DNA of 64,000 bases from Dokdonella_A sp014338185 (GCA_030263295.1 SZOS01000012.1:1-64000), one strand, 5' to 3'. Counted from the stretch's first letter, positions 52,550-61,624 are shown. Numbers and translations are program-made. Notes: generated by a model not told the origin, from the sequence alone.

Positions 52550-53977
52550 CTATGGGCCGGAAACGACTGCCCCATCCGCACCGGGGTGCCCCGCGGCGTG
52601 GCCGCGCTTGCGCACGATCAGCATCGCCAGTTCCAGCGACTGCTCGTAGTTGAGGCGTGGGTCGACCTGCGACTTGTAGGCCACGCCCAAGTCCTGCTCG
52701 GTCAGGCCGCGCGCACCGCCCAGACATTCGGTGACGTTCTCGCCGGTGAGCTCCAGGTGCACACCGCCAAGATGGGTGCCCGCCGCGGCGTGCACGTCGA
52801 ACGCGGTCTCCAGTTCGGCGCGGATGTTCTTGAAGCGTCGGGTCTTGTAGCCGTTGGCGACCGCCTCGGTGTTGCCGTGCATCGGATCGCACACCCACAG
52901 CGGCGCACGCCCCTCGGCCTTCACCGCAGCGAGCAAGCCCGGCAGCACCACATCGACCTTGGCGATGCCCATGCGATGGATGAGCGTGAGGCGGCCCGGC
53001 TCGCGCGCGGGATCGAGCACATCGCACAGGCGCAGCAACTGGTCCGCGGTGACCGACGGCCCGACCTTGATCGCGATCGGATTGCGGATGCCGCGGAAAT
53101 ACTCCACGTGGGCGCCGTCGAGCGCCGCGGTGCGCATGCCGATCCACGGAAAATGCGTCGACAGGTTGAACCAGCCCGGCTGGCGCGGCACCTGGCGCGT
53201 GAGCGCCTGCTCGTAATGCAGCAGCAAGGCCTCGTGCGAGGTGTAGAAATCGATGCGCTGGTAGCTGTCGATGCTCTTGCCGGCCAGGGTCTCCATGAAG
53301 CGCAGCGACTGGCCGATCGACTCGACCATCGCGCGATACTCGCTCTGCAACGGCGAGTGGGCGACCCAGGCCAGGTCCCAGTACTCGGGATGGTGCAGGT
53401 CGGCGAAGCCACCATCGATGAGGCCGCGCACGAAGTTCATCGTCATCGCCGAATGTGCATGGCCACGCACGAGCCGCTGCGGATCGGCGCGGCGCGCCGA
53501 GGCGGTGAAGGCACAATCGTTGACCAGGTCGCCGCGGTAGCACGGCAGGGTTTCATCCCCGCGCGTCTCGGTGTCGGCCGAGCGCGGCTTGGCGTATTGC
53601 CCCGCGAAGCGTCCCACGCGCACCACCGGCAGTTGCAGCCCGTGCACGAGCACGAGGCTCATCTGCAACATGACCTTGAGGCGGTTGGAGATGAGGGGCG
53701 AGGTGCAATCATCGAAGCTCTCGGCGCAGTCGCCACCCTGCAACAGGAAGCGCCGCCCCTCGGCGGCCTCACCGAGCAGGCGCTTGAGCGCGAGGATTTC
53801 CCACGAGGTCACCAGCGGCGGCAGTTGGCCGAGCTTGTGCAGGGCCTGGGCGAGTTCCAGCGCATCGTCGTAGACCGGCTGCTGCAGGCTGGGTCGCGCC
53901 TGCCACGATGCGGGCGACCAGTCGGAGGCCGATGGATCGAGATGGGTGTGCACCGGAGTCTGCGCCAGCTGGTTCAT
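52550..53977 (-). CDS. aroG: 3-deoxy-7-phosphoheptulonate synthase, class II
   Basis: 475 residues, the plant-type (class II) form. Diagnostic segments: LLQGGDCAESFDDC (about 78-91), PVVRVGRFAGQYAKPRS (about 116-132) and YFTSHEALLLHYE-like and STHFPWIGMRT (about 252-262) together with LIHRMG and CDPMHGNTE (about 346-354). It condenses PEP and erythrose-4-phosphate, the first step of the shikimate pathway. The start MNQLAQTP at 53977 follows dsbB by 50 bases. Confidence 0.95.
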   Translation of the reverse strand: MNQLAQTPVHTHLDPSASDWSPASWQARPSLQQPVYDDALELAQALHKLGQLPPLVTSWEILALKRLLGEAAEGRRFLLQGGDCAESFDDCTSPLISNRLKVMLQMSLVLVHGLQLPVVRVGRFAGQYAKPRSADTETRGDETLPCYRGDLVNDCAFTASARRADPQRLVRGHAHSAMTMNFVRGLIDGGFADLHHPEYWDLAWVAHSPLQSEYRAMVESIGQSLRFMETLAGKSIDSYQRIDFYTSHEALLLHYEQALTRQVPRQPGWFNLSTHFPWIGMRTAALDGAHVEYFRGIRNPIAIKVGPSVTADQLLRLCDVLDPAREPGRLTLIHRMGIAKVDVVLPGLLAAVKAEGRAPLWVCDPMHGNTEAVANGYKTRRFKNIRAELETAFDVHAAAGTHLGGVHLELTGENVTECLGGARGLTEQDLGVAYKSQVDPRLNYEQSLELAMLIVRKRGHAAGHPGADGAVVSGP

Positions 53978-54027
53978 GATTGCTGCACTGCGGAAAAGTT
54001 CATGATGCCACAGCCGCCCGCATGCGC

Positions 54028-54558
54028 CTACTGGCCGAAGATCCTCGTGCTGCGCCTGCGGAATCCAGCCCACAGCGCGCCGCCGCCCAGAATCAGGTAC
54101 CAGATCAGCGTCCAGCCCGGCATGGTGATGCCCAGCAGGCGCCAGTGCGAGTCCGAACAATCGCCCGAGGCCATGAACGCCTTGCGGATCGCCTGCGACA
54201 ACGGGAAGCGGTTGTCGAACAGAGTGTAGAAATCCATGCCGCAGGATGCGAACGGATCGGGCGGAGAGAACTGCATATGCAAATGATCGACCGCGATAAC
54301 CGCGCCGATCAGCGCAAACACGACCACGAGCAGCGCGTAGACGCGGCGCCCGAAAGCGCCGGGTCCGTGCAGCGCGCCGAGCAGGAAGAACAGTCCCATG
54401 CCGACGAAGGCGCCACGCTGGAACATGCACTTGGGACACGGCGTGATGCCTTGGTGCAACTCCACCCAGAAATAGGCGTACGCGACCAGCGCCAGACTCA
54501 CCACGGCGCCGAGCAGGTACTGCGCGCGGAAGGGCCAACGCAACGGGTTGAGCTTCAT
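54028..54558 (-). CDS. dsbB: Disulfide bond formation protein DsbB
   Basis: 176 residues, four membrane helices. The first periplasmic pair Cys41 and Cys44 (CPKC) and the second Cys106 and Cys134 are both present, as expected for a functional DsbB that reoxidises DsbA and passes electrons to quinones. MKLNPLRWPF at 54558 is the preferred start; the longer upstream frame is not membrane-like. Confidence 0.93.
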   Translation of the reverse strand: MKLNPLRWPFRAQYLLGAVVSLALVAYAYFWVELHQGITPCPKCMFQRGAFVGMGLFFLLGALHGPGAFGRRVYALLVVVFALIGAVIAVDHLHMQFSPPDPFASCGMDFYTLFDNRFPLSQAIRKAFMASGDCSDSHWRLLGITMPGWTLIWYLILGGGALWAGFRRRSTRIFGQ

Positions 54559-54604
54559 GTCGACTCCACGGACCGGCAGACGGTCAAGTCTAGGTGGCAA
54601 GTCG

Positions 54605-55822
54605 CTACAGGAAAAGCCGCTGCGCCAGTACGCCGCGCAGGATCCACGTCGCCAGCAGCAGCCACAGCGCCAGCGTGGCCCATTCCAGCCGTCGCGGCGC
54701 ATGCTCGCGCAAGGCCAGCCACAGCACCAGCGGCACCATCACGTAGCGCAGCTCGACCAGCCACGAAGCGGCGAGGAATGCCGCGGCGAACGGCAGCAAC
54801 CAGTGCCCGAGGCGTGGTCGCAGCCGGATCGTGGCCAGGGCCACGGCCGCCAGCGCGGCCAGCAGCGCGGCCGCGGCCCGCATCCACGGCATGCCGTTGA
54901 TCGCCTGGGACAGGCGATTGTGCAGGTAGTAGCCGGGCAGCGCGCTGTTGTAGGGATTGTCGGCGCCGAAGCCGAACCAGAACGCCACGAACACGAACAG
55001 CGGCCAGGCCAGCAGCAGCGGGCGCGCCCGCGCCAGCGGCCACGCCGCCGCCAGCTGCTGCGCCACTTGCAGCGGCAACAGCAGCGCCACCACCACGAGC
55101 GCCAGCAACACATTGCCGGTGTGCAGGCTCAGGTCCGGATGCAGCGCCGACTGGCTCGGCGACAGCGAAATCGAGCCGTTGCCGATCCAGAACGCGACGA
55201 AGGCGAGCACCGGCAGCAGGTAGGGCGCCACCTCCGCCAGGCTCGTACGCCAGTCGCGCAAGGCGCTGCGCAGGTCCTGGTCGCGCAGCGCGAGCAGCGC
55301 CAGCAGGCCGCTCCACAGCACCCAATGCTGGCGCACCATGACCATGCCCAGCAGCAAAGCGGCAGCCAGCCAATGCCGGCGCGCCACGCTCGCCCAGGTC
55401 GCCCACAGCAGCAGCGCCAACGCGAGCACGTCGGTGTAGGCAATGAACAGCAGTGGCGCGAGGATCGGCAGCGCCAGCAGTTGGGCGGTCGCCAGCGCCT
55501 GCGTGCCCGGCCACAGGCGTGCACGCAAGGCATGGAAGCCGGCCGCCGCGCACAAGCCGAAGGCGGCGCTCGCCAAGCGCGCATCCTGCAGCGACACGGC
55601 GCCGCAGGCATCGAGGATCGCCGCCACCACCAGGTGGTAACCCGGGAGCGTGGTGAGTTCGGGCAGCACGCGCCACTGGCCTTGCACGAACAGCCAGATC
55701 TGCGAGTAGTGGGTGACCTCGTCGGTCAGCGGAGCGAGCCACCGCACCGCAAGGATCGCGGCGAGGTACAGCAGTCCGGCGGCGACGCCGAGCAGCCAGT
55801 TCTCGCGCGGCGTGCGCCGCAC
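54605..55822 (-). CDS. Multi-pass membrane protein resembling ALG10/DIE2 glucosyltransferase
   Basis: 405 residues from a GTG at 55822. About ten hydrophobic segments. The first periplasmic loop reads TDEVTHYSQIWLFVQGQWRV then LTTLPGYH, a pattern that recalls the D-E-x-x-H-x-x-Q and T-T-L-P-G of eukaryotic ALG10; a later VRQHWVLW recalls the RQTNIVW box. This is a similarity of motifs, not a proved assignment. The open frame continues upstream to 55888, but that part spans the terminator of the ribosomal operon, so a start inside it is less likely. The GTG has GGAG just before it. The donor and acceptor are unknown. Confidence 0.6.
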   Translation of the reverse strand: MRRTPRENWLLGVAAGLLYLAAILAVRWLAPLTDEVTHYSQIWLFVQGQWRVLPELTTLPGYHLVVAAILDACGAVSLQDARLASAAFGLCAAAGFHALRARLWPGTQALATAQLLALPILAPLLFIAYTDVLALALLLWATWASVARRHWLAAALLLGMVMVRQHWVLWSGLLALLALRDQDLRSALRDWRTSLAEVAPYLLPVLAFVAFWIGNGSISLSPSQSALHPDLSLHTGNVLLALVVVALLLPLQVAQQLAAAWPLARARPLLLAWPLFVFVAFWFGFGADNPYNSALPGYYLHNRLSQAINGMPWMRAAAALLAALAAVALATIRLRPRLGHWLLPFAAAFLAASWLVELRYVMVPLVLWLALREHAPRRLEWATLALWLLLATWILRGVLAQRLFL

Positions 55823-55836
55823 GTTCTCCAGAAACG

Positions 55837-55864
55837 AAAAACCCCGGACACGCCGGGGCTTTTC
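55837..55864 (-). terminator. Rho-independent terminator of the spc/alpha operon
   Basis: On the minus strand a CCCCGG/CCGGGG stem (55842-55847 with 55853-55858) with a 5-base loop is followed by a run of T (TTTTTC). It begins just after the rplQ stop (55885) and overlaps the potential N-terminal coding extension of the downstream membrane-protein gene. Confidence 0.85.
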
Positions 55865-55884
55865 AGCGATTGGCAGGCGCAGGT

Positions 55885-56271
55885 TCAATCCGCCGCCGGC
55901 GCCGCGTCGTTGCGCGGACGGTCGACCAGTTCGACGTAGGCCATCGGCGCGTTGTCACCGGCGCGCACACCGCACTTGAGGATGCGCAGGTAACCGCCCT
56001 TGCGTTCGCGATAGCGCGGCCCGAGTTCGACGAACAGCTTGCCCACCGCCTGCTTGTCGCGCAGGCGTGCGAAGGCGAGGCGGCGATTGGCCACGCCGTC
56101 GACCTTGGCCAGCGTGATCAACGGCTCGGCCACGCGACGCAGTTCCTTGGCCTTGGGCAGCGTGGTGCGGATCAGCTCATGCTTGAACAGCGACGACGCC
56201 ATGTTCTTGAACATCGCCTCGCGATGGCTGCTGGTGCGGCTGAACTTGCGACCCGATTTCTGGTGACGCAT
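55885..56271 (-). CDS. rplQ: 50S ribosomal protein L17
   Basis: 128 residues. MRHQKSGRKFSRTSSHREAMFKNM is the conserved L17 start, and PLITLAKVD and GGYLRILKCGVRAGDNAPMAYVEL are the other family segments. It is the last gene of the alpha operon. The gap to rpoA is 128 bases, longer than most in this operon. Confidence 0.98.
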   Translation of the reverse strand: MRHQKSGRKFSRTSSHREAMFKNMASSLFKHELIRTTLPKAKELRRVAEPLITLAKVDGVANRRLAFARLRDKQAVGKLFVELGPRYRERKGGYLRILKCGVRAGDNAPMAYVELVDRPRNDAAPAAD

Positions 56272-56348
56272 GGTGGAATCCTCGATCTTGATTGTTATGA
56301 GGTGGCGGCACCCAGGTCCGACACCCCGCGGTTACCCGCTTCTTGTTG

Positions 56349-56385
56349 GCCGCTGGCGGTGCGGGCCTTGCCCGCCACCAGCGGC
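56349..56385 (-). other. Hairpin between rpoA and rplQ
   Basis: Arms of 8 bases (56349-56356 with 56378-56385) plus partial inner pairing, within the 128-base intercistronic gap. It may be an RNA stability or processing element; no terminator T-tract follows. Confidence 0.3.
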
Positions 56386-56399
56386 GCTGTGACGCCTGC

Positions 56400-57398
56400 T
56401 CAGCCCAGCTGCATGCCGTGGCTGATGCCCGGCGGCGGCCAGTTGTCGAGCTTCATGCCAAGCTGCAGGCCGCGCTGGTACAGCACGTCCTTGATCTCGG
56501 TGAGCGACTTCTTGCCCAGGTTCGGCGTCTTGAGCAGTTCGACCTCGGTCTTCTGCACGAGATCGCCGATGTAGTAGATGCTCTCGGCCTTGAGGCAGTT
56601 GGCCGAACGCACGGTGAGTTCCAGATCATCGATCGGGCGCAGCAGCACCGGGTCGACGCCGCCCTTGTCGGCCTTGGTGTCCACGCTCTCGCGGCGGGCG
56701 AACTCGCCGAACACGCTGATCTGGTCCTGGAGGATTTCGGCGGCCTTGTGCACCGCATCCTCGGGCTCGATCGCGCCATTGGTCTCGATGTCGAGCACGA
56801 GCTTGTCGAGGTTGGTGCGCTGCTCCAGACGCGCGTTCTCGACGTTGTAGGCCACGCGCCGCACCGGCGAGAACGAGGCATCCAACTGCAGGCGACCGAT
56901 CGGGCTCGCCTCCTCGTCCGGATGGCGCCGCGCCGTGGCCGGCTGGTAGCCGACGCCACGCACGACCTTGAGGCGCATGTTGAGCGCGATGTCCTTGGTG
57001 AGGTGGCAGATCACGTGGTCGGGATTGACGATCTCGACCGAGTGGTCGACCGTGATGTCGGCCGCGGTGACCACGCCCTTGCCCTTCTTGCTGAGCGTGA
57101 GCATGGTTTCGTCGACCCCGTGCATGCGGATCGCGACGTCCTTGAGGTTGAGCAGCACCTCGATGACGTCTTCCTGCAGGCCCTCGAGCGTGGTGTACTC
57201 GTGCAGCACGCCATCGATCTCGACCTCGGTGATCGCACAACCCGGGATGGACGACAGCAGCACGCGACGCAGCGCGTTGCCGAGCGTGTGGCCGAAACCG
57301 CGCTCAAGCGGCTCGGCAAACACCTTGGCGACGCCGTTGCCGGCGCGTTCGACTCGAATGCCGCGCGGACGCAGCACGTTGGTGGACGTTCCCGCCAT
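56400..57398 (-). CDS. rpoA: RNA polymerase alpha subunit
   Basis: 332 residues. The N-terminal dimerisation domain begins RVERAGNGVAKVFAEPLERGFGHTLGNALRRVLLSS; the C-terminal DNA/activator-binding domain contains NCLKAESIYYIGDLVQKTEVELLKTPNLGKKSLTEIK (about 268-304). It follows rpsD in the usual alpha-operon order. Confidence 0.99.
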   Translation of the reverse strand: MAGTSTNVLRPRGIRVERAGNGVAKVFAEPLERGFGHTLGNALRRVLLSSIPGCAITEVEIDGVLHEYTTLEGLQEDVIEVLLNLKDVAIRMHGVDETMLTLSKKGKGVVTAADITVDHSVEIVNPDHVICHLTKDIALNMRLKVVRGVGYQPATARRHPDEEASPIGRLQLDASFSPVRRVAYNVENARLEQRTNLDKLVLDIETNGAIEPEDAVHKAAEILQDQISVFGEFARRESVDTKADKGGVDPVLLRPIDDLELTVRSANCLKAESIYYIGDLVQKTEVELLKTPNLGKKSLTEIKDVLYQRGLQLGMKLDNWPPPGISHGMQLG

Positions 57399-57474
57399 TG
57401 CAGACTCCAGGAATCCTCACGGACTCCGCACAGTGAATTGGTATTGCCGGAGCAGCCCCGTCGCAGGGCCGTTC

Positions 57475-58107
57475 CTACTTCGAGTAAAGCTCGATGATGA
57501 GGCTTTCGTTGATGTCGGACGGCAGGTCCGAGCGTTCCGGCAGGGCCTTGAACAAGCCGCTCGCCTTCTTCGCGTCGACTTCGACCCACGCCGGTGCCAG
57601 GTCCATCTCCTGCGACACGGTCAGGGCCTCCTGCACGCGCAGTTGGCTCTTGGCGCGCTCGGACAGCGCGATCTCGTCACCCGGACGCACCTGGTAGGAC
57701 GGCAGGTTGACCTTCTTGCCATTGACGCGCACGCCGGCATGCGCCACCAGCTGGCGGGCCGCAGCGCGGGTTACCGCAAAGCCCATGCGGTAGACCACGT
57801 TGTCGAGCCGGCCTTCGAGCAGACGCAGCAGGTTCTCGCCGGCATTGCCCTTCTGGCTCGACGCCTTCTGGTAGTACGAGCGGAACTGGCGCTCGAGCAG
57901 GCCATAGATGCGCTTGACCTTCTGCTTCTCGCGCAACTGCACGCCGTAATCGGACAGGCGCCCGCGCTTGGCGCCGGCAGCGCCATGCTGCCCGGGCTTC
58001 TGCTCGAGCTTGCACTTGGAATCGAGCGCACGCGCCGGGCTCTTGAGGCTGAGGTCGGCGCCTTCACGACGCGCCAGCTTGCATGTGGGACCGAGATAAC
58101 GAGCCAT
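57475..58107 (-). CDS. rpsD: 30S ribosomal protein S4
   Basis: 210 residues with the start MARYLGPTCKLARREG and an S4 RNA-binding domain ENLLRLLEGRLDNVVYRMGFAVTRAAARQLVAHAGVRVNGKKVN. Only two N-terminal cysteines (about 9 and 32) remain, so the four-cysteine zinc form is absent. In E. coli S4 represses translation of the alpha operon; whether it does so here is unknown. Confidence 0.98.
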   Translation of the reverse strand: MARYLGPTCKLARREGADLSLKSPARALDSKCKLEQKPGQHGAAGAKRGRLSDYGVQLREKQKVKRIYGLLERQFRSYYQKASSQKGNAGENLLRLLEGRLDNVVYRMGFAVTRAAARQLVAHAGVRVNGKKVNLPSYQVRPGDEIALSERAKSQLRVQEALTVSQEMDLAPAWVEVDAKKASGLFKALPERSDLPSDINESLIIELYSK

Positions 58108-58110
58108 GTG

Positions 58111-58503
58111 TCAAACCCTGCGCTTCTTGGGCGGACGGCAGCCGTTGTGCGGAATCGGCGTGACGTCGATGATGTTGGTAACCTTGAAACCGGCGTTGTT
58201 GAGCGAACGCACGGCCGATTCGCGACCCGGACCCGGACCCTTGATGCGCACCTCCACGGTCTTCACGCCGTAGTCGGCGGCGACCCGCGCAGCCTTGTCG
58301 GCCGCGACCTGCGCGGCGAACGGGGTGGACTTGCGCGAGCCACGGAAACCCGCACCACCCGCAGTGGCCCATGACAACGCATTGCCCTGCCGGTCGGTGA
58401 TCGTGACGATCGTGTTGTTGAACGAAGCCTGCACGTGGGCAACCGCATCGGTCACCACGCGCTTGATCTTCTTCTTGGGTTTGGCTGCTGCGGGTTTGTT
58501 CAT
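58111..58503 (-). CDS. rpsK: 30S ribosomal protein S11
   Basis: 130 residues: basic N-terminus, then HVQASFNNTIVTITDRQGNALSWATAGGAGFRGSRKSTPFAAQ and the C-terminal DVTPIPHNGCRPPKKRRV, the S11 signature. Three bases separate it from rpsD. Confidence 0.98.
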   Translation of the reverse strand: MNKPAAAKPKKKIKRVVTDAVAHVQASFNNTIVTITDRQGNALSWATAGGAGFRGSRKSTPFAAQVAADKAARVAADYGVKTVEVRIKGPGPGRESAVRSLNNAGFKVTNIIDVTPIPHNGCRPPKKRRV

Positions 58504-58539
58504 TGGCCCGAATGTCCTGAAATGTCGTGTGCTTGTTGC

Positions 58540-58896
58540 TTACTTCTTGATCGCGCGGCGCGGACCCTTGCGGGTACGGGCGTTGGTGCGCGTGCGCTGA
58601 CCGCGCAGCGGCAGGCCGCGGCGATGGCGCAGACCGCGGTAGGTACCCAGGTCGATGAGGCGCTTGATCGAGATGCCCACTTCGCGGCGCAGATCGCCTT
58701 CGACCGTGAACTTGGCGATTTCCTGGCGCAACCTGTCGACCTCGGCCTCACTCAAGTCCTTGATTTTCGTGGTCGGATTCACGCCGGCGCCGACGCACAC
58801 CGTCTTCGCCCGTGACCGCCCGACGCCGAAAATGCTCTGCAGGCCGATCACGACGTGCTTCTGGACCGGAAGGTTGACACCCGCAATGCGTGCCAT
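58540..58896 (-). CDS. rpsM: 30S ribosomal protein S13
   Basis: 118 residues starting MARIAGVNLPVQKHVVIGL and ending with the basic GLRHRRGLPLRGQRTRTNARTRKGP tail, which contacts the P-site tRNA. It is separated from secY by 114 bases with no rpmJ, and a -10 candidate lies in that gap. Confidence 0.98.
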   Translation of the reverse strand: MARIAGVNLPVQKHVVIGLQSIFGVGRSRAKTVCVGAGVNPTTKIKDLSEAEVDRLRQEIAKFTVEGDLRREVGISIKRLIDLGTYRGLRHRRGLPLRGQRTRTNARTRKGPRRAIKK

Positions 58897-58943
58897 GCTG
58901 GATACTCTCCAAACTCTGTTACTGGATGCGCAGGGAACTTGAC

Positions 58944-58949
58944 ATTGTA
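58944..58949 (-). promoter_or_regulatory. -10 element upstream of rpsM (alpha-operon promoter)
   Basis: TACAAT on the minus strand in the secY-rpsM gap, 47 bases before the rpsM ATG. A TTTTCG hexamer lies 17 bases upstream of it. It may let the alpha operon be transcribed apart from the spc operon. Confidence 0.45.
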
Positions 58950-59010
58950 GCTGGATAAGGCACTCGCGAAAAGTCCCTGGGTCCAGGCCACGTGATCAGA
59001 TCATCGCCAC

Positions 59011-60321
59011 TCAACGGCCGCGCAAATTCGCCTTCTTGAGCAGACTTTCGTACTGGTGCGACACCAGGTGCGCCTGGATCTGGGCCGTGAAGTCCATCAC
59101 CACGACCACCACGATCAGCAGCGAGGTGCCGCCGAAATAGAACGGCACGTGCCACGCGTTGCGCAACACGTCGGGAATCAGGCACACCGCAACCAGGTAC
59201 ACCGCCGCCACGCCGGTAAGCCGGGTCAGCACACCCTCGATGTAGTCGGCCGTGGCACGCCCCGGGCGCAGGCCCGGGATCAGCGCGCCGGAACGCTTGA
59301 GGTTGTCGGCGGTTTCCTCGGAGTTGAACGTCAGCATCGTGTAGAAGTACGTGAAGATGACGATCAGCAAGCCGTACAGCAGCATGTGCAGCGGCTCGCC
59401 CGGATTGAGCGACGAGGTCAGCACCTGCAGCCAGTGGATTTCGTTGGCGTTGTTGAACCAGCTGCCCGCGGTGGCGGGGAACATCAGCAGCGACGAGGCG
59501 AAGATCGGCGGGATCACGCCCGACATGTTGATCTTGAGCGGCAGGTGCGAGCTCTGGTTCATGTAGGCCTTGCCCGCGCCACCCTGGCGCCGTGCGTAGT
59601 TCACCGTGATGCGACGCTGGCCGCTCTCGATGAACACCACGAAGGCGGTGACCGCGAGCACGATTGCGAACACGATCAACACGCGCAGTACGGGCATTTC
59701 ACCGGTCTGCGCCATTCCCAGGGTCTGCACCACGGCCGACGGCAGGCCGGCCACGATGCCGGCAAAGATGAGCAGCGAAATGCCGTTGCCCACGCCACGC
59801 TCGGTGACCTGCTCACCCAGCCACATGAGGAACAGCGTGCCTGCGGTCAGGCCGACCACGGTGCTGAGTACGAAACTCGGACCCGGCGCGATGACCACGC
59901 CGCCCTGTTGCTGCAGCATGGTGGCGACGCCAAAGGACTGGAACAGGCCCAGTGCAACCGTACCGGCCCGCGTGTAGGTGGTCAGCTTGCGCCGACCCGA
60001 TTCGCCTTCCTTGCGCAGCGCCTGCCAGCTCGGGATCACCGCCGCGAACATCTGCACGATGATCGAGGCCGAGATGTACGGGATCACGCCCAACGCGAAC
60101 ACCGACATGCGCTCGAGTGCGCCGCCCGAGAACATGTTGAACATGTCCAGCAGCCCGCCCGACCGGCCAATCAGGTCGGCCATCCTCACCGGATCGACGC
60201 CGGGCAGCGGAATGAACGTGCCCAGGCGGAACACGAACAAGGCACCGACCACGAACAGCAGGCGCTGCTTGAGTTCGGTGAGCTTGCCCAGCGAAGCGAG
60301 CGGGTTGGACTGCGTCGCCAC
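59011..60321 (-). CDS. secY: Protein translocase subunit SecY
   Basis: 436 residues, ten membrane helices. Family landmarks include the plug region GGLLDMFNMFSGGALERMSVFALGVIPYISASIIVQ (about 54-89), the QGGAGKAYMNQSSHLPLKINMSGVIPPIFASS loop and the C-terminal GTSLLIVVVVVMDFTAQIQAHLVSHQYE. It forms the SecYEG channel. It follows rplO by three bases. Confidence 0.99.
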   Translation of the reverse strand: MATQSNPLASLGKLTELKQRLLFVVGALFVFRLGTFIPLPGVDPVRMADLIGRSGGLLDMFNMFSGGALERMSVFALGVIPYISASIIVQMFAAVIPSWQALRKEGESGRRKLTTYTRAGTVALGLFQSFGVATMLQQQGGVVIAPGPSFVLSTVVGLTAGTLFLMWLGEQVTERGVGNGISLLIFAGIVAGLPSAVVQTLGMAQTGEMPVLRVLIVFAIVLAVTAFVVFIESGQRRITVNYARRQGGAGKAYMNQSSHLPLKINMSGVIPPIFASSLLMFPATAGSWFNNANEIHWLQVLTSSLNPGEPLHMLLYGLLIVIFTYFYTMLTFNSEETADNLKRSGALIPGLRPGRATADYIEGVLTRLTGVAAVYLVAVCLIPDVLRNAWHVPFYFGGTSLLIVVVVVMDFTAQIQAHLVSHQYESLLKKANLRGR

Positions 60322-60324
60322 GGC

Positions 60325-60759
60325 TTACTCCACGCTGCCGCCGGCAGCCTCGATCGCGGCCTTGGCGCCGGCCGTCACGGCCACGCCCTTGAGCTTGATG
60401 GCGCGCTTGAGCTCGCCCTTCTTGACGATCTTGGCGCGCTCGGCACGCTTCTCGACCAGTCCGGCAGCCTTGAGGGCATCGAAGTCGATGACGTCGGCCT
60501 TGACCACGTCGAGCTTGTACAGCAACACCTCGCTCACCTCATGCGACATGCGCGAGCGGAAGCCGATCTTGGGCAGGCGGCGCTGCAGCGGCATCTGGCC
60601 GCCTTCGAAGCCGGCCTTGACCTTGCCCTTGCCCGAGCGTGCGTACTGGCCCTTGTGGCCACGGCCGGCGGTCTTGCCCAGGCCGGAACCGATGCCACGA
60701 CCCACGCGGACGCCGCTCTTGCGTGCGCCGGCGGCCGGCTTGATGGAATTGAGACGCAT
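60325..60759 (-). CDS. rplO: 50S ribosomal protein L15
   Basis: 144 residues starting MRLNSIKPAAGARKSGVRVGRGIGSGLGKTAGRGHKGQ, the Gly/Lys-rich L15 N-terminus, with GFEGGQMPLQRRLPKIGF next. The position between rpmD and secY is canonical. Confidence 0.98.
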   Translation of the reverse strand: MRLNSIKPAAGARKSGVRVGRGIGSGLGKTAGRGHKGQYARSGKGKVKAGFEGGQMPLQRRLPKIGFRSRMSHEVSEVLLYKLDVVKADVIDFDALKAAGLVEKRAERAKIVKKGELKRAIKLKGVAVTAGAKAAIEAAGGSVE

Positions 60760-60788
60760 AGCTGAAAACTCCGGATGCTGTCGCGCGC

Positions 60789-60995
60789 TTACGCGCCTTG
60801 CTCGATACGGACGAGGTAGCTGACCTGGTTGATCAGGCCGCGTACCGAGGGGGAATCGACCAGTTCGCGCACGTCATTGAGCTTGCGCAGGCCCAGCGCG
60901 CGCACGCTCACGCGATGGCGCTGCTGGCAGCTGTTGATGCTCTTGTACAGGCGCACGCGGATCGTCTTGCCTGCGTTGGCTGCATTCTTACTCAT
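60789..60995 (-). CDS. rpmD: 50S ribosomal protein L30
   Basis: 68 residues from MSKNAANAGKTIRVRLYKS; the ALGLRKLNDVRELVDSPSVRGLINQVSYLV pattern is typical of L30. The ATG at 60995 overlaps the end of rpsE by 8 bases, so translation is coupled. The N-terminus is slightly longer than the 59-residue E. coli protein. Confidence 0.95.
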   Translation of the reverse strand: MSKNAANAGKTIRVRLYKSINSCQQRHRVSVRALGLRKLNDVRELVDSPSVRGLINQVSYLVRIEQGA

Positions 60996-61503
60996 TGCCA
61001 AGCACCTCTTCGACCGTCTTGCCACGCTTGGACGCGATGCGCTCGGGCGACACCATCGACTGCAGACCATTGATCGTGGCCCGCACCAGGTTGATCGGGT
61101 TGCGCGAGCCGACCGCCTTCGCCAGCACGTTCTTCACACCGACCACCTCGAGCACCGCGCGCATCGCGCCACCGGCGATCACGCCGGTACCTTCCGAGGC
61201 CGGCTGCATGAACACGCGCGCCGCGCCATGATTGGCCTTGACTGCGTGGAACAGCGTGCCGTTGTTGAGCTGCACCTTGATCATGCCCTTGCGCGCATGT
61301 TCCATCGCCTTGGAGATTGCGACCGGGACCTCGCGGGCCTTGCCATAGCCGAAGCCGACGCGACCTTCGCCATCGCCGACCACGGTCAGCGCGGTGAAGC
61401 TCATCTGGCGGCCGCCCTTGACGGTCTTGGCCACACGGTTGACGGCGATGAGCTTCTCAAGGAAGCCATCGCTGTTTTCACGATCATTGCTGTTGGTTGC
61501 CAT
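60988..61503 (-). CDS. rpsE: 30S ribosomal protein S5
   Basis: 171 residues. The dsRBD-like KLIAVNRVAKTVKGGRQMSFTALTVVGDGEGRVGFGYGKAREVPVAISKAMEHARKGM and the C-terminal VLAKAVGSRNPINLVRATINGL identify S5. The gap to rplR is 121 bases, longer than usual in the spc operon. Confidence 0.98.
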   Translation of the reverse strand: MATNSNDRENSDGFLEKLIAVNRVAKTVKGGRQMSFTALTVVGDGEGRVGFGYGKAREVPVAISKAMEHARKGMIKVQLNNGTLFHAVKANHGAARVFMQPASEGTGVIAGGAMRAVLEVVGVKNVLAKAVGSRNPINLVRATINGLQSMVSPERIASKRGKTVEEVLGNE

Positions 61504-61624
61504 GATTCACCTGTGTGCCGCCTGCAGCGCAGTGCGGACTTGTACTTGCGGCTGGGCCGCTTGGAGTTGTGGGTATTGCCGGTGACTGCACGGGCCGGCG
61601 CCAGCGGCGCCCGTACGCGCAAAT

